This document shows, piece by piece, positions 47,201 to 60,032 of a stretch of DNA of 64,000 bases. A program made the translations under genes and the position numbers. The DNA lies in assembly GCF_000499845.2 (NCBI RefSeq), contig NC_023750.2, positions 2,929,913 through 2,993,912 on the forward strand. Reading direction: 5' to 3'. The notes under the pieces were generated by a model, which searched no databases, was not told the origin of the DNA, and was given only the letters and a program-made list of their open reading frames with translations. Position 1 is the stretch's first letter. Each line of letters opens with the position of its first letter. The stretch comes from Phaseolus vulgaris (taxonomy: Eukaryota; Streptophyta; Magnoliopsida; Fabales; Fabaceae).

Positions 47201-50200
47201 GCTTAACAGTTTCATTTCATCAGACTTTCCCTTAATACACAACCCCTTCCCACGTGTAATCTTCTTTGCCTCATCCACATTTCCGATCAAACAAAGACCT
47301 TCAATCAATGCATTGTAGGTCACAGCATTTGACGAACATCCTCATTCCACCACTCCAGTGTCTCTCAAAATTCACATCTCTCCAAATACCCATCAAAGTG
47401 TTGAAACTCTTGGATGTTGTAACTAACCATAATGGCATAGCAAAAAGGGGTGTAGGAGTAGTTAGGGTTGGAGGCCTAGTTGAAGTGAAAGGGTATGGTG
47501 GGGGATTCTTGTTCACGTGAATGATCATGTTTGGGATGGGGTGGGGTGAGGTGAGAGAAGTCTCAACAGGGTGAGAAATATGAGACTTGGGAATCTAGGT
47601 TTTGAAGGATTGAGGTGCCAAGAAGAGGTTAGGGATTGAAATTGGACACAATATTAGAGGTTTAGGATTGGGGCATAGTTGTTAGGGGCTACATAGCACT
47701 GAAACAATTCCATAACCCCATTTCAACAACCAATCAATTTTTCAGTTAAAAGAAATTAAAGGACTTCAGTTTCTGACATCTTAAACGAGGAGGCATGCCC
47801 CCTAGGAGATATAAAGACTGCCAAAAAGGCACTTAACTTGGAAGGTGAACATAATTAATAGTTACTAACTAAAAGACTAACTTGCCCAAAGGATATTTAG
47901 GGACTAGTGTGTAAACAAATTTCTTTCAGGGACCCTATCAATCACATTTGGTACTTCACTCCTAAACAATTACTATCTTTAATGAGGCCATTTAAGCATA
48001 TTTCCCTTTGGAAGAGAGAGTTTTTCATAGTATCATTGACTTTTACAGAATTGTTGTAAAATGCTTTAAATGTATCATGACTCAAATCCCTCAACATGCA
48101 AGGGGCACTTTTCTAAAATAACTATTTGCCTAACATCTAATGGAGATTCTATATTAACTAGAGATATGACCAAATTATAATGTATAAGTAGGTGCAAACC
48201 CCACCTTCCGAAGCCAACTTTGTGAGGATGTATTAGGCTTAAGGTTCACTTCCTAAGAACCTTATCATGGAAGCTAAATGCCTAGTCTTATCCAAAATCA
48301 GCTACTTATTTGAAGGGACACCCTTAAAAATGTACAGTTACATACTTCAAATGAACCTAATTATTAAAGTGCAGTAAATATTGCACATTGACACATAAAT
48401 AGGGTCAATTTAGAACATAAGAATTCCATAAAAAATGCAGAGTATAGGACACATTCCAAGTAGCAGGCATGGACATGAGTCGCATTATCAATGGAACTGC
48501 AAAACATTCCATTGGAAACAGAAAAACATGAGAAGTACAAAAATTCCAAGACTAGCTCAACACATACCATTGGCATGCCCATAGCCTTGAGATCTTCATC
48601 AGTCATATGATTGAGAGCTGTCATGTCAACCTGGAAAACAGTTTTCGCACAAATATTAGACCTTGATTGGTCAAATAAAAAAAGAATCAAAACAATGAAC
48701 TTTCGCTAATGCCAAAAAAAGTTTAAAAGGTGTATAACATACTTCTTCAGCCTGAAAAGTAATGAGGTACTTTTCAAGACCCAAGGACCGCAAAAATTCA
48801 TCAATTGAAGAATCAGCCTGTAAAACAAGAACCAGAATTTATATCTTTTAAATTCCCTTTCTGTAGTAAAAAGAAAGGTTCATAATTGCATAAAGAAACC
48901 TGAGGGAAAATGATTTAGTTTTGACAAGTATGAACATAAAAATTAGGAAAATTAAAAATTTACAAATACAACAAAATAATTAGCTAAATACATATGCGAT
49001 TGAACACAAAATGGCCACCAAGAAGTAAATTAACAGTTTAATATCTGATGCCAGTATCTTAAAGTAAATTCGAAAATAACTATTCATATCCACCATTATA
49101 GTACAAGATCTAATGTATATATCTTAACCAACAAGAAAGTGTGGATTGAATGCCAAATCAATGCACCTTTCACCTCCTTCCACCAGAAAAAAAAAAAAAA
49201 AAAAAAAAAACACTACCACTACTATAACAAATGTTTGTCTTTGGCAATATTACAACTCACCAGCAGTACCATATTTTCCCCAGCAAATATTTAGTCCTCA
49301 TCATGAGCAAAACTATCTCTGACAAAGATCCTGTAATTTCAATTCATTTATGTCTCCCAGCTTTTAAATTGTGACATTTTAGGACTTCGACCAATTGGGC
49401 TATCATACTCAATCAAATTTGGATGAACTTCATTTTTGCTAAATTAAATGGTTAAAATTTCAGTTAATATATAATATAAAAGAAATATTATAATACTCTT
49501 TTATATTATATAAAAGAAATAATATAAAGTTATGGCTCTTGTAACCTATACTTGGTTGTTAATCCCAGTAATTTTCTAAAGAAAATATATACTCTACATC
49601 CATCTGTATTTATAATCTACATCCATCCGGTCTTGTTGCACACACTAGAGGCCATCTATGCAATATACCTACTCAAAGAACTATAAAGGAAGAAATTCAA
49701 ACAGATTCCAGATCAGTTCTTCTAGCATAAATGTCCTACAATATGACAATATACATCACTTGTTTAACAGGAAATGTAATACGATATACAAATGTGTGCA
49801 CGAATAGGTGCAATAAAATTGCAGGCAAAAAAAAGTTCTAATTGACGATTAAAAATATTATATAACAAGAATAATACCTTCCGTGACCTTTTAGGAGCTG
49901 GTTCAGCTGGCCTTTTGATCTGCGCTGCAGGGGCCTCAACACCAACATTTTTACTGCTTGGTTTAACAGCTTTTGATTTTGGCAGATCTCTATTTGTAGG
50001 TTGTACTGTCATTGTCCCTGATAGCCTTTCACGGAGATCTCGCATCTTTGGAGCATAACTCTTTCCACTCTGAGATGCAGGTTGAAGACCTTTCCTTTGA
50101 AGCTTGAGACGTAGATCTTGAGAACTAACCTTGCGATCTTCACAATCACAAGCCATTAACAAACAGTCAAAACCAATAAAAAAACCTATTGGCATCCAAA

Positions 50201-53200
50201 CAGTAGCAACAAATGGTTGCATATATGAGAATAGCTTAATCCATACTAGTGATCCGTGGTTCATCATCGTCAAAGAGATCATGTTCCCACTTATCATCTT
50301 GCCTCGACCTGTAATTTAAGAAAAAAAAAATTTATTCTGATTATATCATTAAGTTATTATCGCAACAAACATGCAAACAACTGATGTGCATGCTAACTAA
50401 AGCCTTTTCAGTACCCATTCACGTACACTGAAAAAGCAGATTCTAAAAAGATGCATGAAAGTTGGTTTCAATCAGTGTTTTAAATCCTGGATAGGACCGT
50501 AGTGGCTGATCCCAAAAACACTATAGCGTATAGTGGGCCAACCAATCTTCTATGTTTTTTTTATCATGGCTGAGAATAGTGTATTATAGCACCAGGATAG
50601 CACTTTAGCAGGGCAGCCCTTGGTTGCCATGGACACCTCGATAATGGAATGTTGTGTTATGGACATTGAGGCAGCAACCAAGATAGCGGTTAAAGAAAAA
50701 AAGCCTTTAAAAATAGGTCTTCTAGGTAGTATTAGAGGGCTTTTTCAGAAACTTTTTATATTCAGTATATAACAAGAACTCTTCACATAACCATGCATTA
50801 GATTAATTAAATATGTAACAACTTCTTAAATGACAGAATCATAAATATATATCTGCCACAACAACTCTTCACACAAACAGAATCATTCACATATAAAAGG
50901 GAGCAAAGAAACAGAGTGACGGTTGTGGTAGAAAAGAAAGAAGTGGTGTCTCTTAAGTATAAAAAAAAACTTAAAAGTAATATAAAGCATCTGTAAACAG
51001 GAGAAAAACAGCGCTTTACTAAAGACAAAAGTTAAAATAGACCTGTGCAGATAGAACAGCACTTTATTCAGTAAAAAAGTCAAACATATTCACCAAAGAG
51101 GAGAGAAAAAATGGCGTAAGCTAAAGCCGACCTTTTTATTGAATAAAAAAAATTGCACAAAAAGCCCTCCAATCCTACCAACCAGACCTAATTTAAAGGT
51201 TATTTTTAGAAGATGCTATAGCCCCACTATCTTGGCTGATTCAGCAACTATTCCAGCCACTCTGTCAACCACAACACTGAAACGCTCTGCTATAGAGGTG
51301 TCCATAGTGGCAAATCCACCCCACTAAAGAACTATCCTGGCACTATTCTCATCTTGGTTTCAACTTCCCATATAACCATAGGTACATTCTGACTACAATG
51401 CTTGTAACTTTGAAATTACAATGCTAACATATGATATGAAATTGTGCACCCTGAATGCATAGTAAAACTTGCCAAATAATCTAATTTGTGTAACTGTTAT
51501 TTGCAGAATGATCAGGTAGACAAAAAAACTTATATTCTGAGTATATACAAAAAGAGAATACAGTAAACACAGTAAAACACAAATGACGTAAACCTGTACA
51601 TGCCCAATCTGAGGCACAAGTTTATGTTTACATGAAAAAGCAACAGAATAAATTTGAAATATCCTCCACACAAGACTGAAATCTAATAATACATCAGACC
51701 AGAAAAGAAAAAATAATCAATTCACCCAATATTTTGCAACTAGGTCATCTCTTAATCTGCACTGCAGTAACACTTAACCAGAAACCTATAATTTTCAAGG
51801 GATTATTGACAGATACCCTCATACATATTACTAGATTCTATGAGGAAAAATAAAGGGAATGGCAGTGGGTTTATGACTCATGAGCAAAAGGTCAAGTGGA
51901 GGGGAACAATAAAGTCTAATGTATAGATCACTTGATGTCATTTGGCTAAGTAAAATAACAAAGTTTCAGTCATTTTATTTACCATGAGATCTCCCTCCTT
52001 ACCACTTTCTTTCGTGCCTTTTTGGCCTCTCTCTCCTCTTCAAAAGAACTAAAAAGAATATATACTACTCTTCTCACCTTAATGGATTTCCTGTAATCTT
52101 TACTTCAATTGGTACTATGCCAATCTCTCCTCATATATAATCTTTTAGTATCCTGTTTTTTCTTGTTTGATCACACATGTGTCTTTCAACTTTGACCTTT
52201 TTCTCTTGCCAATTTTTATGCACCTTATTTTAATTTGCATATAACTTAAATTTTTTATTTTAATTTAACCACTAAATGGCTTTCCATTATAAGTTATTAT
52301 TATGCCAATTTTTTTATGCAGATTATTTTTATTTGCATAAAAATTAAATTTTTATACACATAATAGATTTGTTTTTGAACAGCTATGCGATTTCCACAAT
52401 TTAGCTGCAGACTGCAGCACTATCCACTGTATACAATATAAAGAAGTTTTAGCTTCTGCCATTTACCACAATCAGCTATTGATAACACAGTATATAACAT
52501 AGAAGTAAAGAAGGTATAAATTCAATTAAAGAAATTGCATAAAAGCAGAGAGTATGGGAGAGGAAGTGGGCAATTGAGAAGAGAAGAGGTATTGGGTGGC
52601 CCCTCTATTAACTGTGACAAAAATGACCACTGAGACAAACGTGAAAAGAGTGTTCTATTATGTGTAATTTACATTCATCAAATGAACTCAATGAAGAATT
52701 CTCATTTTCATACAGTTAGCTCATAGGTAGTTGTTAAAGACGGACAAATATGACGGAATTAACTGGATGACCAGCAGCTATAAGAACTAGCACACTTGCC
52801 CCTCATTAACTCAGGGTGGCAAAAAAGAACCAAAACTGATCATACACCCTAGTTTGTATATAAAATACCACTTCTGATCATAGTATTTCAGGCATTTTGT
52901 GGATGGGTGATGGACAGTGAGGGAGTGGAAAAGGAAAAAAAAAAAACAAGGGAAAGAAAATGGAAAATAAAGTTATTTGAATTAAATAAAAGAGAGTAAC
53001 AGTGGGTGAAAATACATATTATCACTAATTTAATTTTATTTATTATTACAATAAAAAAATTGTAAATATAAATAAAAACATTATCAACATAATCAATTAT
53101 GTTTTCAATGACTATATATCGACGACATATATACCATACCAATCCAACCTATAATCTTTTCCGAAACTAGTTCAATCAACAATCGGGAATCATACAACCT

Positions 53201-53483
53201 CTACATGCACCACAGTCACAAAGGTGCCACCACCAGAATTGTGGTCAAATCGGCCACCACATTTTTCCTCAATATCAAGAAACACGGCGAAACCACAGCC
53301 GAATTCAAAACGTCGCCAAAAGCATTGAAAACCATCACAAAAACACGATGAAGTAAGAATTGCAAACCTTTTGCCGGTGATTTGACGCTGGTGCTGCTGC
53401 CGAGTGGGGCCACTGACACCATTCCCATTTAGGCGTTCCTTCACGGATCTCCGCCCTCCATTCTCCACGCGATCAGCGTACAT
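44202..53483 (-). CDS. Small SAM-domain protein, 206 aa
   Basis: Sterile alpha motif protein of a plant family with unknown cellular role; SAM domains oligomerise or bind protein or RNA partners. Exons: 53483-53368, 50308-50247, 50137-49878, 48817-48743, 48630-48568, 44246-44202. Total 621 nt, 206 residues plus stop; all GT-AG, phases consistent. The N-terminal half is polar and basic ([58 protein letters not shown], a likely nuclear signal). SAM occupies about 147-206: SSIDEFLRSLGLEKYLITFQ, then MTALNHMTDEDLKAMGMPM and GPRKKILLALESK in the last exon. The final exon is 15 codons and lies 4.3 kb from the previous one; I placed it because GPRKKILLAL completes the SAM helix 5. The GC-rich leader is at 53484-53880. 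Confidence 0.9.
45561..45782. repeat. Decayed minisatellite, about 25-bp unit
   Basis: About eight degenerate units, approximate consensus ccTGACTTTTCCCAGATGCA ctggc. They start near 45561, 45585, 45630, 45657, 45682, 45707, 45732 and 45758, with one 15-30 bp interruption. It lies in the last intron of the SAM gene and has no coding signal. Confidence 0.65.
45920..46205. repeat. Tandem repeat, about 115-127 bp unit, 2.3 copies
   Basis: Units anchored on CTATCTAG at about 45930, 46057 and 46171, each followed by ...TTTTCTCTCCA(A/G)CT and, in the two full copies, GCTGATTTTCCAACTATTG. Copies differ by substitutions and small indels. It lies in the SAM gene's last intron. Confidence 0.8.
46653..46706. 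repeat. 27-bp tandem duplication
   Basis: attgagctgcattattaata ctgcact occurs twice without spacer at 46653-46679 and 46680-46706. It generates the repeated INTALLSC-type peptide in a spurious frame. Confidence 0.95.
46905..47535 (-). pseudogene. PPR (pentatricopeptide repeat) pseudogene fragment
   Basis: The minus strand reads SFNTLMGIWRDVNFERHW, then after a frame break VTYNALIEGLCLIGNVDEAK, and further frame-broken pieces GKSDEMK, VRVLMNEKIDKGV and LKQMRPMGCSPNFLSY. These are helix pairs of P-class PPR proteins, which bind organellar RNA. Several frameshifts and stops are present and only about five motifs remain, with no organellar targeting start. It lies in the same orientation as the SAM gene inside its last intron. 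Confidence 0.8.
48139..48258 (+). mobile_element. Diverged TRIM solo LTR
   Basis: About 120 bp matching the TRIM LTR (TGGAGATTC...CTAGAGATATGACC...TATAAGTAGGTGCAAACC...TTAGGCTTAAGGTTCACTTC) with more substitutions than the other copies. There is no clear primer site or second LTR. It lies in the SAM gene's last intron, near the exon at 48568-48630. Confidence 0.75.
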
Positions 53484-55166
53484 TTTCCGCGATTCACTCG
53501 GTTCGAAATCGGAAGAAGAATCAGCCCCAAACCTATCAACCCTAATTTAGAAACAGAGAAAGAGAGAGTAAAACGGAATGGAAGTGATAGACGGAGGCCT
53601 TGTTGAGGAAGGTGCAGGGAACCGCAATGCGAAAAGCGTGGCAGATGAAGAAAACCCTAAAACCCCTTTTGTTGGTGGCGAAAGGTTGTTGAATTGTGAA
53701 AGGTAAACAATGGAGGGGTTTTCTGAGGAAAATGGAGTTCAAAGGAAAGGGAAAAGGTTTTCAGAATTGGAAAAGTTGAGAGAGGTTTTGATTTTGCGAA
53801 GAGAGGAAAATAAAAATGGTACGAAACGAAGGATGAAAGGGATCCTCTAGATTTCAGCTTATTTCTTTTGGCGCCCCGTTGGGAAAACATTAAACGGCAC
53901 CGTATCACACAATAGGGGAAAAATAGTAGCGTCTCCCAAAATCCGTAACTCATTCCATAACCTTCAAATTTTAATCGGTCTATTTAATCTACGGATTAAA
54001 GATATCAATTTTATTTTAATTTCAAAATTACACCTCGCTAAAAGATGGAGGGTTTATTTGTTTTTATTTTAAAATTTATAATTTATAAACTTTTCGAAAT
54101 TTAAAATTCGGAATATAAGAAGAACTATTTACTAGAAACCAACCTAAATAATTGTATTATGAACTGAATTATACTGCATTTTAACAAGACATAAAAGACA
54201 ACACCCACTAAAACACTATACTTTCCAACTATAAATTTCTTAATGAGATAAAGTAGAGTTGTTGTTGAGATTATAATTGACCAAGGAATTAAACAATAGC
54301 AAAATAGTTTGAAGAATAATGTACATAGTTCTTATCATGATTCTCAATAAAATCCATTATTTTATAATGGAAACTTTACACATAAATATCATATTTCAAT
54401 AAAATGTTCACAAATGGAATATAATTCATGAATATTTTAACCAAGATTGATGGTGAAATTAACAAATTAGATAGAAATCAAAGAGACTAAGCTATGACAC
54501 CAAAGAATCTTACTTACATATAACAAAATTAAAATTTCTTGATTTGAGAAATTTGAAAGATAACTTTACAATGTTGTTTAATAGCCAAACATTGTCCCTT
54601 AAAACCCGATAAAGATTATCAAACTCAAGAGTTTACGTAGATTCGTGGGAGCTCTGTAGACTCAACTCATAAATTCGTAAGAGTTTACTTCATATGAAAA
54701 AAATATTTCAATAATATAATTACTCAAAGTAGTTCAAACAAATAAGTCCACAACACTTAAATAACTACATTTAGTAGTGAATGAGAATTATATAACTTCA
54801 AAGCACTTCAACTAAATAAGTTCATACAAATATTACAAAAGTTAAATTGTTAAAGTCATAGAAATTATATAATTAGAAATGAACAATGGTCAAGTTTCTA
54901 TGTTCAATACCATCCCTGCATGGCCCGCCCCGCAATGTCATCCTTAGCACTATAAATACCAGTGTTAGCCCCCTTGTAAATTAGTTTTGAATGGACTATT
55001 GAATTGCTCAAAATTTCAGTCTCAATCAGTCTCTTACTCAACTTACTCTTTGCTAGACTTATTTATAATTGTTTTAGTATAAAACCTCTTAGGATTTGAC
55101 CTCACCTCTCTTAAGCTTCATTATTAGTCTTCATACACCAATACTTCATGGTTTCTTTCACTTATT
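53484..55166. other. SAM gene leader and AT-rich intergenic DNA
   Basis: 53484-53880 is GC-richer and presumably the promoter and 5' UTR of the SAM gene; the minus frames there (53542-53953) are not convincing as protein. 53990-55166 is AT-rich with nothing recognised. Confidence 0.5.
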
Positions 55167-56130
55167 TTAATCACCCAATCCCATCAAATTTCGCACTCCA
55201 AAAATACAAAAAAAAGACTCATAGCAATGCAAGTTAGGATTGCATAACCCGGCCTCTAGAAGCTTCTCGGCTTCTGCCTTGGCGACCGTGCGCTTCTCCT
55301 TTCCCATTTCCCGCTTTCTCTGGGCGACCGTTCGTGCCTCCTTATACATAGAGACTTTGTGTGTGATCACCTTGGAGCTTACCCCTCACACGTGAGACGC
55401 GGTCCATGCAAAAAGGTTAGCATTATCTTTGAGTGTTTGTTGGATTAGCTCTGCATTGTGGATAACGATGTTCCAAAACTCATTGTGCGTTCCTCATCCT
55501 GCAGAGGGATTGGTCGGAGATCTTTACCAGGTTTGAGTCGAGCCTCATTAATCTGAGTGTCGAGTTCGACTAGGGCAACTGTGTGCTCTTACCTTAGGAT
55601 CCTTGGCTTCTTTCGTAAGGCCTTTTGTTCTTCTCGTGGGAACCTTCGTTCTTGTGAGCATCCCCGACTCATCCGAGTCGTGTCCCCACTGGTTGGCTCC
55701 ACTCTCAAGTTGGCCACGTAGCATTCTTATGCCACGTTTTGATTCATGTGCACGATTAGAATATCCACATATATCGAGGGAAACTTCATATCTAGGTGGA
55801 GGGTTGATTGCTCCTAAGTGATTGAGGGATAGTAGTTCCAATAGGATGTTATAAGATGTGTTGGCCTTCACCACTAAGATTGTATCTTGATCGTTCGGCT
55901 CGACTTGCCCTTACCAAATTTGGTGTATAAATCGATGTAGCATCGGGTATCTACTCTTTCTCCCGAGAAGCCAACAATTTGGTCATCATACGATTGCATC
56001 TCTGATTCTGGAATCCTTATCTTTTTAAAGGTCTTTCAGTATGGAATGTCTATCGAACTCCCTTGGTCAACCGGGTTCTTCATAATTGAGAAATTATCAA
56101 TATCAACAGTTATAACCATAGGGTCATTCG
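55167..56130 (-). mobile_element. Ty3/gypsy (Tat-like) protease-to-RT fragment
   Basis: The minus strand gives SYNILLELLSLNHLGAI near 55855, resembling the gypsy protease ..YNxLLGRPxLNxLGAI, and THKVSMYKEARTVAQRKREM followed by AEAEKLLEAG, the linker leading into reverse transcriptase. Upstream pieces (DIDNFSIMKNPVDQG, YDDQIVGFSGE) also fit the region before the protease. Stops and frameshifts make it inactive. It resembles the fragment at 41200-42110 in lineage but covers an overlapping, more upstream part. Confidence 0.75.
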
Positions 56131-56480
56131 TCTTCTTTTGCTTTCAATCATCCTTTTGTGCATGTAAAGGTTATTATGAATGACCAATTCCTATCCTTTG
56201 GGATTGAATGTAATTGTTTCAAACTATATATCGAGGTGAAATTTATCTATAATATTATGTTCTTATTTGATATTTTTATTTTAGTTTTATGCTTAAAGAT
56301 TGAATTTTTATTCTTGATTAAAATCTTAGGAATTGTTTGGGAAGTATTTATGATGATTTGACCTAAATGAAAATACTTGATGTGTTTTAATACTAGAAAT
56401 ATATTATAATATATCAAATGCTTTATAACATCTTTTCTTAATGATAAGAACTTTTGCTAAATAGTTGAGGAATCAATGTT

Positions 56481-56745
56481 TAGAAGAAAAAAAATTCCAG
56501 AATAATCAGTCTCGAATCTAGAACAAATGTTTTGGCTTCCATAATTCGATTTCTGGAATTGTTGGGGTGCAAAAAGAAATACCTTTTCTATAATGTTACG
56601 AGCTAGCGGGCTGGCCTGCCCTGCCTCGTACTTGGCCCACACAGGTTGTGGGTTTTGCGGGTGAGCCTAAGCGGGTCAGCAGGCCAAAATAGTGAGTTTG
56701 CTCCATTTCTTATAGCGAGCTGCAAGCCGACCTTGCATTGCACCC
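56481..56745. repeat. GC-rich dispersed repeat, copy A
   Basis: Matches 60033-60292 in the same orientation: aagaaaaaa...AATAATC...CGAATCTAG-ACAA-TGTTTTGGCTT, AATTCGATTTCTG, and then a GC-rich part with CTGGCC..CCTGCC and GGCCCxCAxxGGTTGTGGGTT. The pair flanks a CACTA remnant but is direct, not inverted, so these are not its terminal inverted repeats. Confidence 0.8.
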
Positions 56746-57807
56746 CTAGATTGGGTTTATGGATATAAAATGTGTCTTGAGAGAAAATGGAAGCAGAAAT
56801 TAGGTAAAAAAAGTAGGGGTATCTGAAAAGTCATTTCAGAATCAACGTGTCTTGGAGAAAATTGAATGAGACAAATACATCCAACTGGGAGTTGCAATAG
56901 TAGAGAGACCTAAGAAAAACATGTGAGGGGATGGAAAAGTTGGTTAAGTGAGAATGTAGAATGACAAATAGATACACAAAATCACATATTATTTTGAAAA
57001 GATAAGTGGGTGGTGGAGACATCACTAATGTACACATTTTGTAGAATGTATACAAATGCAGTTAAAAAGTTGGTATTAAGAGTTAGAAAGGTGGAATTGA
57101 AATAATTGGGAATGGACATTTGAGTGGAGAAAAGAGTGATTTGAACGGGAGAAAATGTAAATAAGAAAGTTTATGGAAGAGATAACAAGGACAAGGATCC
57201 AAAGGGGAGTAAAGAACGAGTGAAAGTGGATGGATGAGAAACAACATCATACACAATAAAACCAAAATAAAGAATTAGGATATAAACTTGGACTTGACTA
57301 AAAAATAAATAAAAAAATGTATTATTCTCCGAGTCAGATTGGTATCAATGTCCACAAATATGTTTAAAATTAATTAGGGAATAAATTGGGGTTAAGTATG
57401 TGAAGTGATGGAATAAGGGAGATGTAGATGTATAATATTATGGTTTGAAATAACCTACACGATGATTATTACCTCTTGTATTATGTGTGATCAATGAATC
57501 AACACTTGAGTGAATGGCAAGGAAATTAGCACTAGAAGTTATATAAAGTCTAAGATTTGGTGGAATCAACATAATCAAAAAGGTTGAAACACCTCATGTA
57601 TTTTCAATTTATATAATTTTTTTTCTTTCTTAGAGAACTTTTCTACTAATTAAGCCTAATTAAATAAATTTAATTGTTTTTTAATCAGTGTAATATTATA
57701 TGGTTGTTTCCATGCATGAATTTGTTAAATATTTTTTTTGTCGAGAAATAATATTTTCTTTAAATATACTTATTTCTATAATATATGCATTTTAATATCA
57801 CTGTCAA

Positions 57808-57846
<39 letters not shown>

Positions 57847-59060
57847 CCAAAATATTTTAATTTGGGTCTTGTTTTAAAATGATGTCTTATTTAATATCCT
57901 CTTTTTCCTTTTTGTTAGGCATCTTTAAATTCCACCAAATAAATGACAAGTTTTATTTATACGTTTAGGCAACATTTATTAACCATATTTAAAGTTCATG
58001 AAAATACTAATTTTTCATTCTCAAATTAACTGTTTCAATAAATATATGGATTTCTTATTGTACATGATTACTCTAAAATTTTGACATACTTAATGGTCCA
58101 TAAAATCTTTCAGGGTTTTTGAAATATCATGTAAGTCTATTTAAAATGAAGATGTTTTCATTTAAGCTGCCATAAATCTGACAATAGTTATGTTTGACAA
58201 AAATTAGCTTGATAAATATTTAGTTAATTTATTAGTTAAAGTTGTTGATAAGTGTTAAGTAAAATTATTAATTAAAGTAATAGATGAAGGTAATAGAATT
58301 AGACATGTTTACACGACATTTTTCTATAAATTTTAATTTTTTTATTGTTAAAATATACCAGGTGGCTCCTAATTTTATTTTTTAATTAATTTTCAACTCT
58401 TATAATATTCATTTATAGATACAAAATTTAAATTATAATTAATAGTTTGACTTTTTCACTTTATATACACTTTACATATGTGTTTTTATCATTAATCTTA
58501 TACTAAATCTTACATTATTTCTACTCAAATTTAAAATTTTAAAATGAAGTAAGAATAACTTTTTCAAATAGACATAATATATTTAAAATAAAAATAGTGT
58601 GTAGAGTACTTAAAGTACACCATATGTTACTATTTTTAAAAAAATAATAAGATAAAACAAATCTATCATAGATAAATATTAATATATCGAACTATAATTT
58701 TAGAATAGTAAAAAAAATATTGAAAATAATATAATAGATAAAATAAATCATAACAATATAGAAATATCTAAACAAGAATAATAATAAATTTATTTTCTAT
58801 AATTGTCAATTTTTTATTTATAAAAACATAAATTAAAAAGAAAATAATTTGATGTACTAAAAAATTATTAAATAAAAATTAATTTTAGAGAAAAAAATAT
58901 AATTAATTGTTATATTGACTAAGTTAAATAATATTTTATAAACTAAGAACTAATGGTATCTAAAATAGTTTATATCATTAGTTAATACAAATTTATAAAT
59001 TAGTATTTAACATTAGCTACAAATGTTTTAGCTACAAGACATTAAAGATGTTTATTTACT
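56746..59060. other. AT-rich DNA with microsatellite
   Basis: (AT)n at 57812-57842. No gene recognised. Part of it may be internal sequence of the CACTA remnant. Confidence 0.5.
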
Positions 59061-59064
59061 CCGT

Positions 59065-59930
59065 CTTTTTATGACATCATGGTTAATCTAATTGTGCATA
59101 TGGTAAGAGATGTTAGATTGTGTGGACCGATGTACTTAAGATGGATATATCCGATTGAACGGTATATGAAAATTTTGAAATGGTATATCAAAAATCATTA
59201 TTGTCTAGAAGCTTCAATGATTGAAAGGTACATAACAAAAGAAAGTATTGAGTTCTGTTGGAAGTACATGTCAAAAGCAAATTCAATAGGTCTTCCAGCC
59301 AACTCATGACACAATATGAGTTCTATAAGTAATTGTTTACGTGGTGTACATGTGGTAAGAAAATATCAATCAGAAGTCTTGTAAGCACATTTGTACATAC
59401 TAAATAACACTGATGAGGTTATACCTTATTTATTTGCTCATAAAGTCATTGTGAAGGCAAATAGTCCAAGATAACTAGAGAAATGGGTGTTGATGGAACA
59501 TAATAGGTCTTTCATGCCTTGGTTTAAATACGAGGTGTTAAAAGATTCAACGACATCCGAAATCTTGATCTGGTTGGCAAATGGATTGAAGTTTGACATT
59601 ATTTGTTGTATTACGAAGTCAACAATTGTACATTTTACACTAAGTTTTTGGATGAAAAAAGTACCGTTTAAAATTGTGGTGTCACTCTTAAGGTCAAGTA
59701 GATGCAATTTTCAACTTCAAAAGATGAAAATCCTGTAGTTGGAACAATGTCATATTATGGTGTCATAGAAAAGATATGCGAGGTTTATTATACTAAGTTT
59801 TTTGTACCAGTTTTCAAGTGTAAGTGGGTCAACAATAAGAGTGTGATAAAAATTGATGAATCAGGATTCACATTATAGTTGACTTTCAAAAGCTGGATGA
59901 AACAACTTTGTATTTTTTTATTATGGAGTT
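59065..59930 (+). mobile_element. CACTA (TNP2-type) transposon remnant
   Basis: The plus strand reads NLIVHMVRDVRLCGPMYLRW, then YPIERYMKILKWYIKN, MIERYITKESIEFCWKYM, the DUF4218 domain of plant CACTA/En-Spm TNP2 proteins. It is followed by frame-broken KANSPR..LEKWVLMEH, LIWLANGL and, at 59800-59875, FFVPVFKCKWVNN and DESGFTL, the DUF4216 domain. Domain order matches the family. Stops interrupt it; no CACTA termini were found. Confidence 0.82.
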
Positions 59931-60032
59931 TCTTCCTGCATCCCATCAAATTTCTTCCTATACCTCTTCAATTTTGAAAAAATTTAATTTTCATGACATA
60001 AAAGTGAATAATGGAAATGAAAATTCACAAGA

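Noticed and set aside
47266..47528. Plus-strand 84-aa frame as a gene
   Set aside because: Antisense to recognisable PPR motifs on the minus strand; the frame is a by-product.
53542..53953. Minus frames of 66 and 98 aa upstream of the SAM gene
   Set aside because: They lie in the GC-rich leader, are low-complexity, and have no conserved features.
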